Origin: Thermothelomyces thermophilus ATCC 42464
Lineage: Eukaryota; Ascomycota; Sordariomycetes; Sordariales; Chaetomiaceae
NCBI RefSeq assembly: GCF_000226095.1
Contig: NC_016477.1
Coordinates: 1,798,001-1,862,000, forward strand
Direction of reading: 5' to 3'
Length of the DNA: 64,000 nt
Shown here: piece after piece, positions 1 through 11,508 of the stretch
Layout of the letters: the number at the start of each line of letters is the position of its first letter
Position numbering within the stretch: the stretch's first letter is position 1
The notes under the pieces: generated by a model
Seen by the model: only the letters and a program-made list of their open reading frames with translations
Databases searched by the model: none
What the model was told of the DNA's origin: nothing
Translations under genes and position numbers: made by a program

Positions 1-2150
1 AAAACAAAACTATACTTTGAGTCCCTCTGGTTATATTAAGAACTTCTAGCCCTAGTCTATTATATAGTCCTATATATAAGGGAAAGAGGTAGCTAATATT
101 CTATTTATTTACTAATAAACTAGGGCTTATAATCTAGTTAGGCCTCTATTATAATACCTTACTTAGATAGGGAATAGGCCCCTTATATAGCTCTTTAAAA
201 AGCCTATTAAAATTGCTAGGTCTAGGGTAGTTTCTAGCCTCTAATCTTAGAGTCTAGCTTATAAGGAGGTACTATAGGAACTATCTTAATATTTTAGGGT
301 CTTCCTCTAGGAGTAGTAAAGGCAGGCCGGTACCTAGCTAGTTTGGTCCTCTAGTTGGATAGAGAGATACCGATCCTTCTCTTCTTTGGTATTCTAAGTC
401 TCTAATATTATTACTAAAGGTATTTAATGTTAGAAGACTTATATAGAGTTACTCGAAACCTAGATTACTAATATTTAGAAAAGAATCACTTAATAGAATA
501 CTTACCTATCGGCTTCTAGCCTTCTAACTAGATATAGAAGACATTTTATTTAGTATTTTTGTAAGTAGCTGATTTGTAAAGTAGTTAGTTATTAGTTAAA
601 AGTTAGAGGAGGGAGGGGGGTTTAAGTTAGAGATATTTATAGATCTTTAGGTTCCTCCTTAATTCCTTCCCTATCTAGTCATTCTAACCTAGGTTTACTA
701 TTTTTAGGGCTATCCGAAGTAGCTACCTAGTTAGCCTTTATATAACTAGGTTATTCTTTATTATAACTCTAGGGTATAACCCCGAATTACTTTTCATCTA
801 GTAGTAATAAAGAGATATAACCTATTATATAATAGGTTATTCTAGCCTAGGTATACCTTCTCTATATAGGAATCTATAGCTTCTAAAGCTCTAAAGTAGG
901 TAGGTATAAAAGGATAAGTAGCCTTCTTCTCTCCCTAACTTCTTCTAGCTCTCGAATCCTCTAACCTACTCCTTATCTATATTAATCTTCCTCTACCTGG
1001 ATGGTTAGTGTCTTTCCCTTATATTACTTCCCCTTCGAACTTGCTATAAGCTTCTATAAGTAAGTTCGAATACTATAGTAACCAAGAGAGTTAAATGCTA
1101 GAGATATAAAACCTCTGTCTAGGAAGATATAGAAGTTAATAATAATATTAAACTAGTCCTTCCTATAATAACTAACCGACTAGTAGACTTAATAACTACC
1201 TAGGATAACCATTTTCTTATACCTCCTAAATTTATATAGGTAGTAAGAGTAGCTTACCTAGAAGATCCTCCTATATCTTTAGATAGTCTAGAAGTAGCCT
1301 TAATATAATACTAATATAAACTTTTCCTCTTATACTATAGATTCTTTACTATTAAGTACCTAAAGATATAGCTAGTTCTCTATATTTATTAGGAACTAAA
1401 CCTTAACCTAGATGCTCTAAAGAGGCTATTTAGAATCTTAAAGCTTACTCTTTCCTATATAGAATTCTTTTACCATTATAAGGGAGCCCTAGTAAAGCGA
1501 ATCTACCTAGTGTTTATAGAAGTTAATGATAATAGTCTATTTGGCTAGTAGATTTATACTATAATTACTTACTAAGCTTAAGTCCTTAGCCTATTTATTT
1601 AGGTATTTGGAGATATATAAAAATAGGTCTCTCTCTCTGGTTATATAAAGAGCTAAACCAGGGAATAGGAATCTAGCACTATACTAGGCCTATAAGTAGT
1701 TATATTAAAGGTTAACTACTAAGGTTACTCCTCCTAGTAGTAAGAAACCTATAACGATTCACGCTATATAGCTGTTCTATAGCTATATTTCTATAGGTCC
1801 CTTTCTAGACAGACGGTATGAAAATTACTACTAGACCGATAAGAAGTATTCTTAGGAAGATATAGTTAATGACGGCTCCTAAGATCTTGATCCTTAGCTC
1901 CTAGGGCAGGCTAAATTTAACCTAAATAGTTAGCCAAAGAACGTCTAGCTTACTATATAGAAGAAATGTATATAGATTTTAATAGATTTAGAAGAGGCTA
2001 TTAAGAATTAATAGGCTATATATAATTAGGGTAAGCATAGGATAAAGGTAGATACTTAAGGGGTAGAATAGGGATAGTAGACATTTATATAATAGGGGTA
2101 TTTCTAGGGCTTAGGTAGTAACGAGTAACTAGAAGCGAAGTCTAAGGGCC
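1..2150. repeat. RIP-degraded AT-rich sequence, unresolved
   Basis: No intact gene is visible. The sequence has the CTA/TAG-rich composition of the RIP-mutated elements elsewhere in the window, so it is almost certainly old transposon sequence. Plus-strand frames at about 1260-1700 show a stretch whose stops are mostly TAG or TAA, the kind RIP makes from Gln and Trp codons, suggesting a decayed reading frame. I could not tie it to a family. The part next to 2150 may be the 3' end of the minus-strand Gypsy element that follows. Confidence 0.45.
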
Positions 2151-4755
2151 TGTTTTTTCGCGTTTCCTATTAACTAAAACGTTAGAATCTAGGTAGTCTC
2201 CCTCTAGTTAGTTTAACTATAAGCTCCTATTATTACTATTACTACTTATAGGCTTTTAATCTAGTAATTCGTTTAGTTAGCTATAGCTAACTAGCTTGTC
2301 TAGGTACCTCCTCTTCTATTACTATTTCCTTAAGTGCTTCTAGTGGTATAGATCTTATCTTATAAGTCTAAGGCCCTCGGTTTACTAGGAAACTATTAGA
2401 TCCATTAGCTTTAAGCTAAACTCTATCTTGCTTGAAAAACTTGTTAATACGGTTTATAGTATATAGTATCCTTATAGCTATACTATTAAGAGTCTCTAGG
2501 AGGTAGGTATTTTGGTTCCTAACCTCCTAAACGTAATAAGGACTATACTACTAGTATTAAAGTTTTCGAAATAAGCTTATATTAATCTACTAGATATTGT
2601 TATATATTAGGATCAGATCCCTAATCTTGACTTAGGCGTTTTTAGCTCTAAAGTTCTAACTATAAGCTTCGTTCTAGCGCTTAGCTATTTAGCGTCTTAC
2701 CTTAGTAACTTTCTTAGTAGTAATTTCTAGGTTAAATTCTATATCTAGTAATACCTTAGTATAGAGCTCTAATAGCTATTAGCAGGCTTCCTATTAATCT
2801 TCCTTACCTAGTTAGATAGTTATAGAGTCCTAGTAAAGAATTTGCTAAGTTAGGATATCGTTCTCGATTAGGCTAATAGGATTATAATTATAGATAAGGT
2901 TAAAGAGTAAGTAGCTATAACTATTCTAAATAGTAGTTTGGTTAGTATATAGAATATAGGGGAGAAGCTATTATTAGTTCTTTCTAGTCTCTATAGTTAT
3001 CTTTACTAGGGTAGCCGTAATAGGTATATACTTTACTTCGCTAATACTATTAGCTCTAGAGTTATAGGGAGAGATGATTACGCGTTTTACTCCTAACTCT
3101 TCTAGAATAGTCTTTACTTCTCCTTTGAATTTAGATCCCCTATTAATAATTATAACTACTAGGAGTTCCTAGCAGAGGAGAATATTTTAGTTAATAGAGT
3201 TCTTAACCGCTCTAGCTAACTTATTAGATAGGATCTCTATTTCTATAGATCCTAAGAGATTATTATATGCCTTGAGAAGGAAATAAGGCTTCCCCCTCTA
3301 GTTAGAGGGTATGAATTGGATATCTAGGTACCATTTTATGAAAGGAATTAAAGAAGGTTATGAATATAAATATACCTCCTTAAATCTTTAGATATCCTAT
3401 ACCTAATATTTTAGGTAGGTATAAATCTACTTTATTATATTAGTATATATTCCCTTCTAATAGTAATAGTTAGTAACTCTTTAGTAAGTTACTTCTCTAC
3501 CCTTATAGCCTATCTTATTATTGTAGAACTAGAAGATTCTTCTCCCTTCTTCTAGGGTATCTACTATATAGCAAGGGTTTTAGCTATTATTTATAGGGCG
3601 TAGGAATAGATATCCTTTGTCTATAAAGTATTTAAGCGCTTCTTTCTTAAATAGATATCGCTACTAGTATAGTTAGATGGTTATAGGTTCTTCTAGAGTA
3701 GTTAAATACTATATGATCGCTCTAGAGTAGTTAGAGTACCTATCTTTAAGATTTAGGTCCTTAGGCTTAGGAGGATCACTAATATAATTAGTATAGATTT
3801 ATACGTTAACCTAATCATTAATATCTTCCTTATTTACTTTCTCCCTCTAGTTAGAGGGGCTAGGAGGCTTCCGTAAAAGGCTATTAGCTACTATATTCTT
3901 AGAACCTAGGATATATTTAACCTTAAAGTCAAATAGCTAAATTTATATAATCTACTATATTATTAGGGCTCCTAAGATATTACTAGCTATACCGTTTAAC
4001 TAATAAACTAGGATAAGAGCATCCATTTCTATAATAAAGTAAATATCAAAGAGATAGTGCCTAAAGCGTTTTAATAGAAAACGTAGTCCCTAAAGCTCCT
4101 ATTTAGTTAGATTATACTATTTCTCAGCTTTAGACCAAATCCTACTTTTAAAATGGTATAAGTACCTCTTCTTATTAGGGCTAACTTATTTAATAACCCC
4201 TCCCTAGCTAAATAGACTAATGTCAATCATTAGGTATATCTAATTATATCTAAGGTCATCGAAAACAAGTAGTATAAAGACTAGGGCAGTAGTTATCTAC
4301 TTCTAAAGTTCTTTTATAGCTTCCTATTAAGTCAGCCCCTATTCCTAATGGGTATTCTTCTTTATCAAGTTATAAAGTGGCTATATAATAGTAGTAAAGT
4401 GTTCTATCTAGATCTGGTAATAGCTAATGATCCCTAGGAAGGTATAGATATTCTTTAAATCCGAATAGAAAGTCTACTCTAGGATTTTCGCAATTTTAGT
4501 ATCATTAGAAAGACGCCCTTTAGGTATATAGAGATAGTTAAGCAAAACTACTTACGATTAGTACTACTAGGACTTTCTAACTATAATGGTAGCTCTAATA
4601 AGTTCGGCATTTAAGAGAACTATATCCACATTCTAGAGGTATTTAACTATAAACTTCTATAACCTGGGGGTAACTTCTTCCCCTCTATAGTCTAACTATA
4701 GGTCTTTTATATAGATATCATTAAGGTAAACGCGGTGGATATGCGGAATATTATA
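2150..4755 (-). pseudogene. RIP-degraded Gypsy pol fragment (late RT, RNase H, integrase), third Gypsy lineage
   Basis: Reading the minus strand from 4755 downward gives, in order, a connection region resembling F-L-G-I-x-S-Y-Y from the end of a Gypsy reverse transcriptase, an RNase H region with a T/M-D-I-S block, then an integrase core. The integrase includes a string close to V-I-S-P-Y-N-S-R-A-N-x-I-S-E, the position usually occupied by the catalytic Glu, followed by a C-terminal region ending near 2170. Nearly all stops are TAG or TAA at Gln/Trp-type positions, as RIP would make. The N-terminal part (gag, protease, YxDD) is missing: at about 4755 the sequence switches abruptly to a plus-strand family-2 fragment. 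The integrase type differs from both other Gypsy families here. Confidence 0.7.
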
Positions 4756-6061
4756 ATAACTATAATAAGGACTCCTTTAACCTCTACCTATTATTAACTA
4801 CTTCTAGAAGCAGATTTCTATTAACTTTATAGTTAATCTCCCAGTATAAGATAAGAATTTACCCTATTACCTTATAATAATTACTAATTAACTGTTAAAA
4901 TACGTCTAGCTTTAGGCTATATCCCTAATAAGGGCTAAAGCATATATACTCTGGTTTTAGGATATATAATGGTCGTTTTATAGGTTTCTAATATAGATTA
5001 TTACTAACTACGGCTTAGATTAGCTTAATTAATTCTAGACCTTTCTTTATGAGATTATTAGGATTAAATAGTTATTATCAATAGCCTATTACCCCTAGAT
5101 AGACAAAGGTATAGAATATATTAACTAGGAGGTATAGACTATCTTATAGATTATCATTTCCTTTACCTAATATAATTAGCCTAAATATCTTCTAATATAC
5201 TAGCTTATAATTAATAACTATAACTCGATAATAACTAGAATAAGCGTAAGTTACCTCCTCTATAGCTATAATATAAGTCCTATCTAGTTCGCTAATCTCC
5301 TGGATACTCCTACTTTAACCCTATAGGAGACAGCTATTAACTTTTTATACTATCTAAAAGAGGGTATGGAGTAGACCTGAGCTATTATTATATATATATA
5401 GTAATATTAGTAAGAAAATACTAATTGATCTCGATATCCGGTTAAAAGGTTTAAGGTAAAGGATTAAGTATAGCTATCCCTATATAATATTAAAACTAAC
5501 TACCCTAGCTATAAACTTAACTAGGTTAATACTAAATATAAAGTAATAGTAATACTAATATTATTAATAGTTACTCTAGATATTCCCTAAGGCTTATACC
5601 TAACTTTTTATATCGATTTAGTTAAGTATATTACCTCTAATCTACTCTCTTTATAATATATATTAGATACTTACCTAGGCCTAGTATTAGAATTCTCATT
5701 AGATAGGTCACTATGAGAAGAATTTAAGGTAGAGGCTATCCTTATAGCTAGGAATATAAGGGGGAAAGAAAAACATCGTAATATACTAGTAAAATAAAAG
5801 AGATATAATACCCTAATTTAAGAGCTATTAAAAAACTTAGAGAATATTAAAGCACTTGATACCTTTAAATAGGAATAGGGGGATATATAGTTAAATAATA
5901 GGTTAATTATGAAAAGAAGGTAATAGGGAATACGAAACTAAATAAATTAATTATATCGCTTAGGTAGACAAACCTAGGATAGGTAGGTAGTAAATGTATT
6001 ACGAATATACTAATAAACTAATTATATAAATAAGTAACTATAATAATCTTATACTATATAT

Positions 6062-7113
6062 TTACTCCTTATCTTTCTTTAAATACTTAGCCTCCTCCTC
6101 TTCCTCTATGAAGTCTTTAGGAGCCTAGAGAGCAGGCTCCTTACGGTTATAAACTAGGTATAATATATACTTAGCTAGGGAGCTAGAGCGGTAGGAATAG
6201 GCATAGCCAAAGTTAATAAGGATAGGTATAGGGTATATAGTAATAGCTTAATAGGCCTAGGAGGTAGGTAAAGGTATACCTAGGATATAGGCTATAAGGG
6301 TAATATTAATATTAACTAGAGTTAATATATTTTCATTTATATACTATATCTAGTATAGTATAGTATCATTCTAGGCGATAGTATAACATATAAGTTACCT
6401 AGTCGCTTATAAGGCAGGGGTATAGTTAGAGATAGCTAGGACGATATTACTATAATAGGAGGGAGTATAGAGAAAGGTAACTAGGGTATAGTCATTATTA
6501 TAGTAATAAGAGGGAGTAGCCTAGGTAGGGGAGAAGGCAAGCTAGGTAAGGGAGCGGTTAGCCTATATAACCTCTATAATTATAGTAAAAGAATATATTA
6601 GGGTAGGGAATATAGGTATAAGGACTACCTTATATATACTACGTTTCATAGTCCTTAGCTAGAGAGAGATCTCTAAGGCTATACCCTTATTATAATAGTA
6701 TATAATCTTATAAATACTTATATATAAATATAGATTATTTACTTATAATTATAGGTCTCATATATAAGGATCATAGGTAAAATAGTATATTATATAGGAT
6801 ATATTATAACTAAGAGTATATATAATATCATTATTACTTAGAATATAATAAATATAATTAAGATAATATTATATCTTCTTAGGTAAGAGTTTAAACTCCT
6901 TATTAAAGGAGTTACCCTTAATAGTAAAGCTACTAAGAGAAATATTCTAGTTCTTATACTAAACTTTGGGCAATTAATAAGGACCCAAGACATATATATT
7001 ATAACTATAGTTAGGGAAATAGAAGGAAAACTTATATCATAATCTTTATTCTTATTACTATTAAGATAATAACTATTATTACTACTATTAAGTAAGCTAA
7101 CTATAATAGACAT
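6062..7113 (-). pseudogene. antisense ORF of Gypsy family 2, copy in F (RIP-degraded)
   Basis: This lies opposite to gag-pol, between the pol end and the 3' LTR at 7492. It starts with Met-Ser-Ile-Ile-Val-Ser-Leu at 7113 and ends in an acidic tail with a TAA at 6062-6064. The span is 1052 bp, one base short of a whole number of codons, so this copy has a frameshift relative to the matching E copy (8881-9933), which is in one frame. See the E entry for the better view. Function unknown. Confidence 0.6.
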
Positions 7114-7491
7114 TCTAAATAAAAAAAAATCTTAAGGATATGGTATAGGTATAGGTAGTAAGATGGTATATAGGTAGGCAGAGGTAGGGGGGGAATTAGT
7201 AGGTTATAAAAGGAGAGGAAGTTAGAGTTAGAAGGAGTAAGAGTAGAAATTTACATACGTTTATAGAGTAGGGCTAGGGGGGCATATACTAGGCCTAAAT
7301 AAAGACCAGGCCTTACTTTAAACTCGAACAAAGGCCGGGACCTATATAATATTAAAATAAAAACTAGGCCCTATATAGGACCTAAACAAAGATAGGCTAT
7401 ACGTATAGACCGCTAACGTATATAGGACCTATTACTATAGTAATGCTAGGCAGACCTACCTAAACATCCGACTAGAAAAAGAAGGGGGGTA

Positions 7492-7778
7492 TATTACAGG
7501 CCTAGGCTCTACCTAGGCTAATCGATAATAGGCTATACCTAGTTTCGGACCGGACCTATACGCGTTTATAGGGCGTTTGTAGGGCACGTACTTAGGACCT
7601 AGTTAGGCCCTAACCTGGTACCTAACCGGGCCCTAACTAGAATATATATATACCCCCTATATAAGGAGTAGGACCCCTTTTTAGACCTTATATTTACTTT
7701 CTCCTCTTTCTTCCCTTAAGGTAGTTAAATATAATATTATATACTTATTCATAGTTATTATAAGGCTAGTATATTATA
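7492..7778 (+). repeat. 3' LTR of family-2 fragment F (287 bp)
   Basis: It begins TATTACAGGCC and ends ATATTATA, matching the 3' LTR of E (37922-38207) closely and the LTRs of G more distantly. A polypurine run (gaagggggg) sits just upstream, as expected for plus-strand priming. The expected TG...CA ends have become TA...TA, consistent with RIP. Confidence 0.8.
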
Positions 7779-8880
7779 ATATATAATAATAGTTTTATAG
7801 GTTTCTAATATAGATTATTACTAATTATAGCTTAGACTAGTTTAATTAATTCTAGACTTCTCTTTATAAGATTATTAAGATTAAATAATTACTATTAATG
7901 GCCTATTACCTTTAGATAGATAAAGGTATAGAATATATTAACTAGGAAGTATAGATTATCCTATAGACCATCGTTTCTTTTACCTAGTATAACTAGCCTA
8001 AATATCTTCTAATATATTAGTTTATAATTAATAACTATAACTTAATGGTAACTAGAATAAGTATAAGTTACCTCTTCTATAGCTATAATATAAGTCTTAT
8101 CTAGTTTGCTAATCTCCTAGATACTCTTACTTTAACCCTATAGAGGAAAGCTATTAACTTATTATATTACCCAAAAGAGGATATAGAGTGGACCTAAGGT
8201 ATCATTATATATATATAGTAATACTAATAAGAAAACGCTAATCGATCTTAACGTCTAGTTAAAAGGTTTAAGGTAAGAGATAAAGTATAGCTATCTCTAT
8301 ATAATATTCGAATTAACTACCTAAGTTAGAAACCTAATTAGGTTAATATTAAATATGGAGTAATAGTAATACTAATATTACTAACTATTACTTTAGATAT
8401 CCCTTAAGGCCTATACCCTACCTTTTATATTAATCTAGTTAGACGTACCACTTCTAACCTACTCCCCTTATAATATATATTAGATACCTACCTAGGTCTA
8501 GTATTAGAACTCTTATAGGATAGATTATTATAAGGAGAATATAAGGTAGAAGCGATCCTTATAATTAGGAATATAAGGAGGAGAGGAAACTACTATAATG
8601 TACTAGTAAAATAGAAGGGATATAATACCCTAATTTAGCAACTATTAGAAAACTTAGAGAATACTAAGGTACTTAATACTTTCGAATAAGAATAGGGAGA
8701 TATATACCTAAATGATGGACTAGGTATAAATAGGAGACGATAGAAGATACGAAAGTAGATAATTTAATTATATTACCTAGGTAGGCAAACCTAGGATAGG
8801 TAAGTAGTAAATATATTATAGATATACTAATAAACTAATTATATAAATAAAAAAACGAATATAGCTAACGTATTCTATAC

Positions 8881-9933
8881 TTACTCTTTATCCTCCCCTA
8901 AGTATTTAACCTCCTCCTCCTCCTCTATTATATCTTTAGAAGCTATAAAGATAGGCTCTTTATAGTTATAGACTAGGTATAATGTACGCTTAGTTAGAGA
9001 GCTAGAGCATTAGGTATAGGCCTAGCTAAAGTTAATAAAGATAGGTATAAAGTATATAATAGTAATATAATAAGCCTAGAAGGTAAGTAAAGATATACCT
9101 AAAATATAGGTAACAAAGGTAGTATTAGTATTAACTAGAGTTAATACATTCTTATTTATGTACTATATTTAATATAGTATATTATTATTTTATATAATAG
9201 TATAGTATATAAGTTACCTAGTAGCTTATAGAGTAAGGGTAGGGTTAGAGGTAGCTAGGAGGTTATTACTATAATAAGAGGGAGTATAGAGGAAGGTAAC
9301 TAAGGTATAGTCATTACTATAGCAATAGGAGGTAACACCCTAGGTAAGGGAGAAGGTAAGCTAGGTAAGGGATTAGTTAGCCTATATATCCTTGATAATT
9401 ATAATAAAGGAATATACTAAGGTGGAGAATATAGGTATAAGGACTACCTTATATATACTATATTTTATAGTCTTTAGCTAGGGGGAGGTCTCTAAGGCTA
9501 TACCCTTATTATAATAGTATATAATGTTATAGATACCTATATATAAATATAGATTATTTTTTTATAATTATAGGTCCTATATATGAGAATTATAAGTAAA
9601 ATAGTATATTATATAGAATATACTATAGCTAGGAATATATATAATATTATTACTACTTAGAATATAATAAATATAATTAAGATAATATTATATCTTCTTA
9701 GGCTAGAGTTTAAACTCCTTATTAGAGGAGTTATCCTTAATAGTAAACTTACTAAGGAAAATGTTCTGATTCTCATATTGAAAGTAGGCAATTAATAAGA
9801 ACCTAATATATATATATATAGTAACTATAATTAGAAAAATAAATAAGAAACTTATATTATAATCTTTATTCTCATTATTATTAAGATAATAATTACTCTT
9901 ACCATTACTAAATAAGCTAACTATAATGGATAT
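8881..9933 (-). pseudogene. antisense ORF of Gypsy family 2, copy in E (350 codons in one frame)
   Basis: From 9933 (ATA, an apparent RIP change of ATG) to the TAA at 8881-8883 the minus strand is exactly 1053 bp. In the segments I translated the only stops are TAG/TAA at Gln/Trp-type positions. The same protein is recognisable in F and G: a Ser-Ile-Ile-Val-Ser start, a D-N-S-S-N-K-E-F block near codon 70, a middle with repeated Thr/Tyr/Pro, a R-Q-L-I-x-Y block, and a strongly acidic C-terminus. I recognise no domain. It sits between the pol end and the 3' LTR, opposite to gag-pol. Conservation of reading frame in three diverged copies argues that it was a real protein gene before RIP. Not an envelope gene by orientation. 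Function unknown. Confidence 0.65.
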
Positions 9934-10276
9934 TCTAAATAAAAAAATCTCAAAGGTATAATATAGGTACAGATAATAGAATAATATATAAGTAAGCAAA
10001 GGTAAGAGGGGAGTATATAGGTTATAAAAGGAAAAAAGTAGAAGATAGAAAGAGTAAGAGGAGGAATTTATATACATTTAGAGAATAGGGCTAGGGGAAT
10101 ATATATAGGGCCTAAATAAAGACTAGGCCCTACTTTAAACCTAAATAAAAGATAAGACCTATATAGCACTAAAACAAAGACCAAGTCCTATATATAACCT
10201 AAACAAAGCTAGGCTATATATATAGGTTACTAATATATATAGGACCTATTACTATAGCGACACTAGGCAGACCTAC

Positions 10277-10722
10277 TATGACGAACCCGGCTTAGACTTC
10301 TTCTAAAAGGGTTCAGACGAAGGTAGATTGAGCAGGACAAGCGGGCAGGTCGTCTAAGGGATTCAGTAAAGCCAAAGGGTTCATAACAACACTAGAGTTA
10401 TCTCTTACAATAATCAGCAATGCTTAGTATAAGTACTATAATTATAATTATTACTACTAGTGAACTCTCATAGTCCACCTAACAAGTGACTAGCTAGCTA
10501 TATATATACAATTATCTGTCCTTCTTTAATAGTTATTACTAGTACTATTTCTCCTTTTACCTTGTGATTCCGTGTTGTCGACGGTAATATGTTATTATCA
10601 CTAGTGAAGACCTTAGTCTTGGCGGTGATGATCTTTTGATTGGTCTGTCAAGTAATTGGCTGTCGGAATGTCCTACGTCTTGGCTATAGCCTGCTAGGCC
10701 ATCTATATGCTTATCTATAATA
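10277..10722 (-). repeat. 3' LTR of element A (subtype 1, 446 bp)
   Basis: Reverse complement of the intact LTR at 27418-27865 with RIP-type changes. It starts TATGACGAACCC (from TGTGACGAACCC) and ends at the degraded TTATCTATAATA. The target duplication CCTAC is at 10272-10276. Confidence 0.85.
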
Positions 10723-10848
10723 TAATGCCCTTCCTTTAAGGCTTTTAACCTGAAAGCCCTCTTAGGCCGTTTTAAATAGTGCTAATACCCTTTACTTATA
10801 AGTATTATATTCTTCCTGTTTTTACATTATAGTCGTTATATTGACAAA

Positions 10849-11508
10849 ATGCCAATAGAGAAACGAAAGTTATATTCTATGCGTTACTATGCTTCCCTTG
10901 CTTAGAATATCGCTAAGAACGGTTTTGTCGTTATACCTTGCTCTTAGTATATATTATAAGGCCTTATCTGTAAAATGATCGTGTATATAAAGCGTTACAA
11001 GGCTTATATTTGTCAAGGTCGTTCTTACGATAGCTCTAGTATCTTGCTTTCTTTCTATAAGCTTATCTCTCTTTTTTTTTTTTTTTTAGTACTATAATTC
11101 CTAATATTTATTCTAGTAGATCGTATTCTTTAGGAGTAGCATTATATTAAGGATACTAAACGTCGTACCGAACTTAAGCTAGATAAATCCTAATATCATC
11201 TAGAAGAAGCCTAGCACGAGTTATCTAAAAAGCTTATACGGCTCTAGTGTCTTCGTTAGTAGAAGGAGTTTTTAGTAAAGAAAGGTGCTAATATGGTAGC
11301 GTATAGTTTGTCGACCTTAGACAAGTTAGAGGCGGTTAAGCGGTAAGAGCGGCAAGAGGTGCCTACTATGCCCTCGTTAGAGATTAATGATGCCGTCGAT
11401 GCTATTGACTAGGGCGTTGTCTTTAGTTCTGTCCTAGGTTTTTCTTTGGTCGATCTGGGTTCTGCCGGTAGAACTATTCTAGTTTCTTAGGGTAGTTTAA
11501 ATTCTTGA
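10849..11508 (+). pseudogene. antisense Zn2Cys6/coiled-coil gene, version 1, copy in A (RIP-degraded)
   Basis: A starts with ATG at 10849 in the context gacaaaATG, just inside the 3' LTR, and runs opposite to gag-pol. Aligned with the intact gene at 26632-27290, cluster cysteines have become Tyr by RIP (TGC/TGT to TAC/TAT) or been kept, and Gln codons have become TAG/TAA. The poly-T intron (near 11070-11087) and its branch/acceptor region are recognisable. The end is a TGA at 11506-11508. Not functional in this copy. Confidence 0.75.

Larger units (their letters stand above)
4756..7778 (+). mobile_element. Gypsy family 2, 3' fragment F (integrase to 3' LTR), RIP-degraded
   Basis: From about 4761 the sequence is colinear with element G from about 54094 onward: integrase core, chromodomain-like pol end near 5670-5900, antisense ORF and 3' LTR. 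Everything 5' of the integrase is missing, cut by the minus-strand pol fragment before it. The 3' LTR is followed directly by another family-2 copy (E) that also starts inside the integrase. F therefore probably inserted into E or was joined to it by deletion. Stops are RIP-type throughout. Confidence 0.75.
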
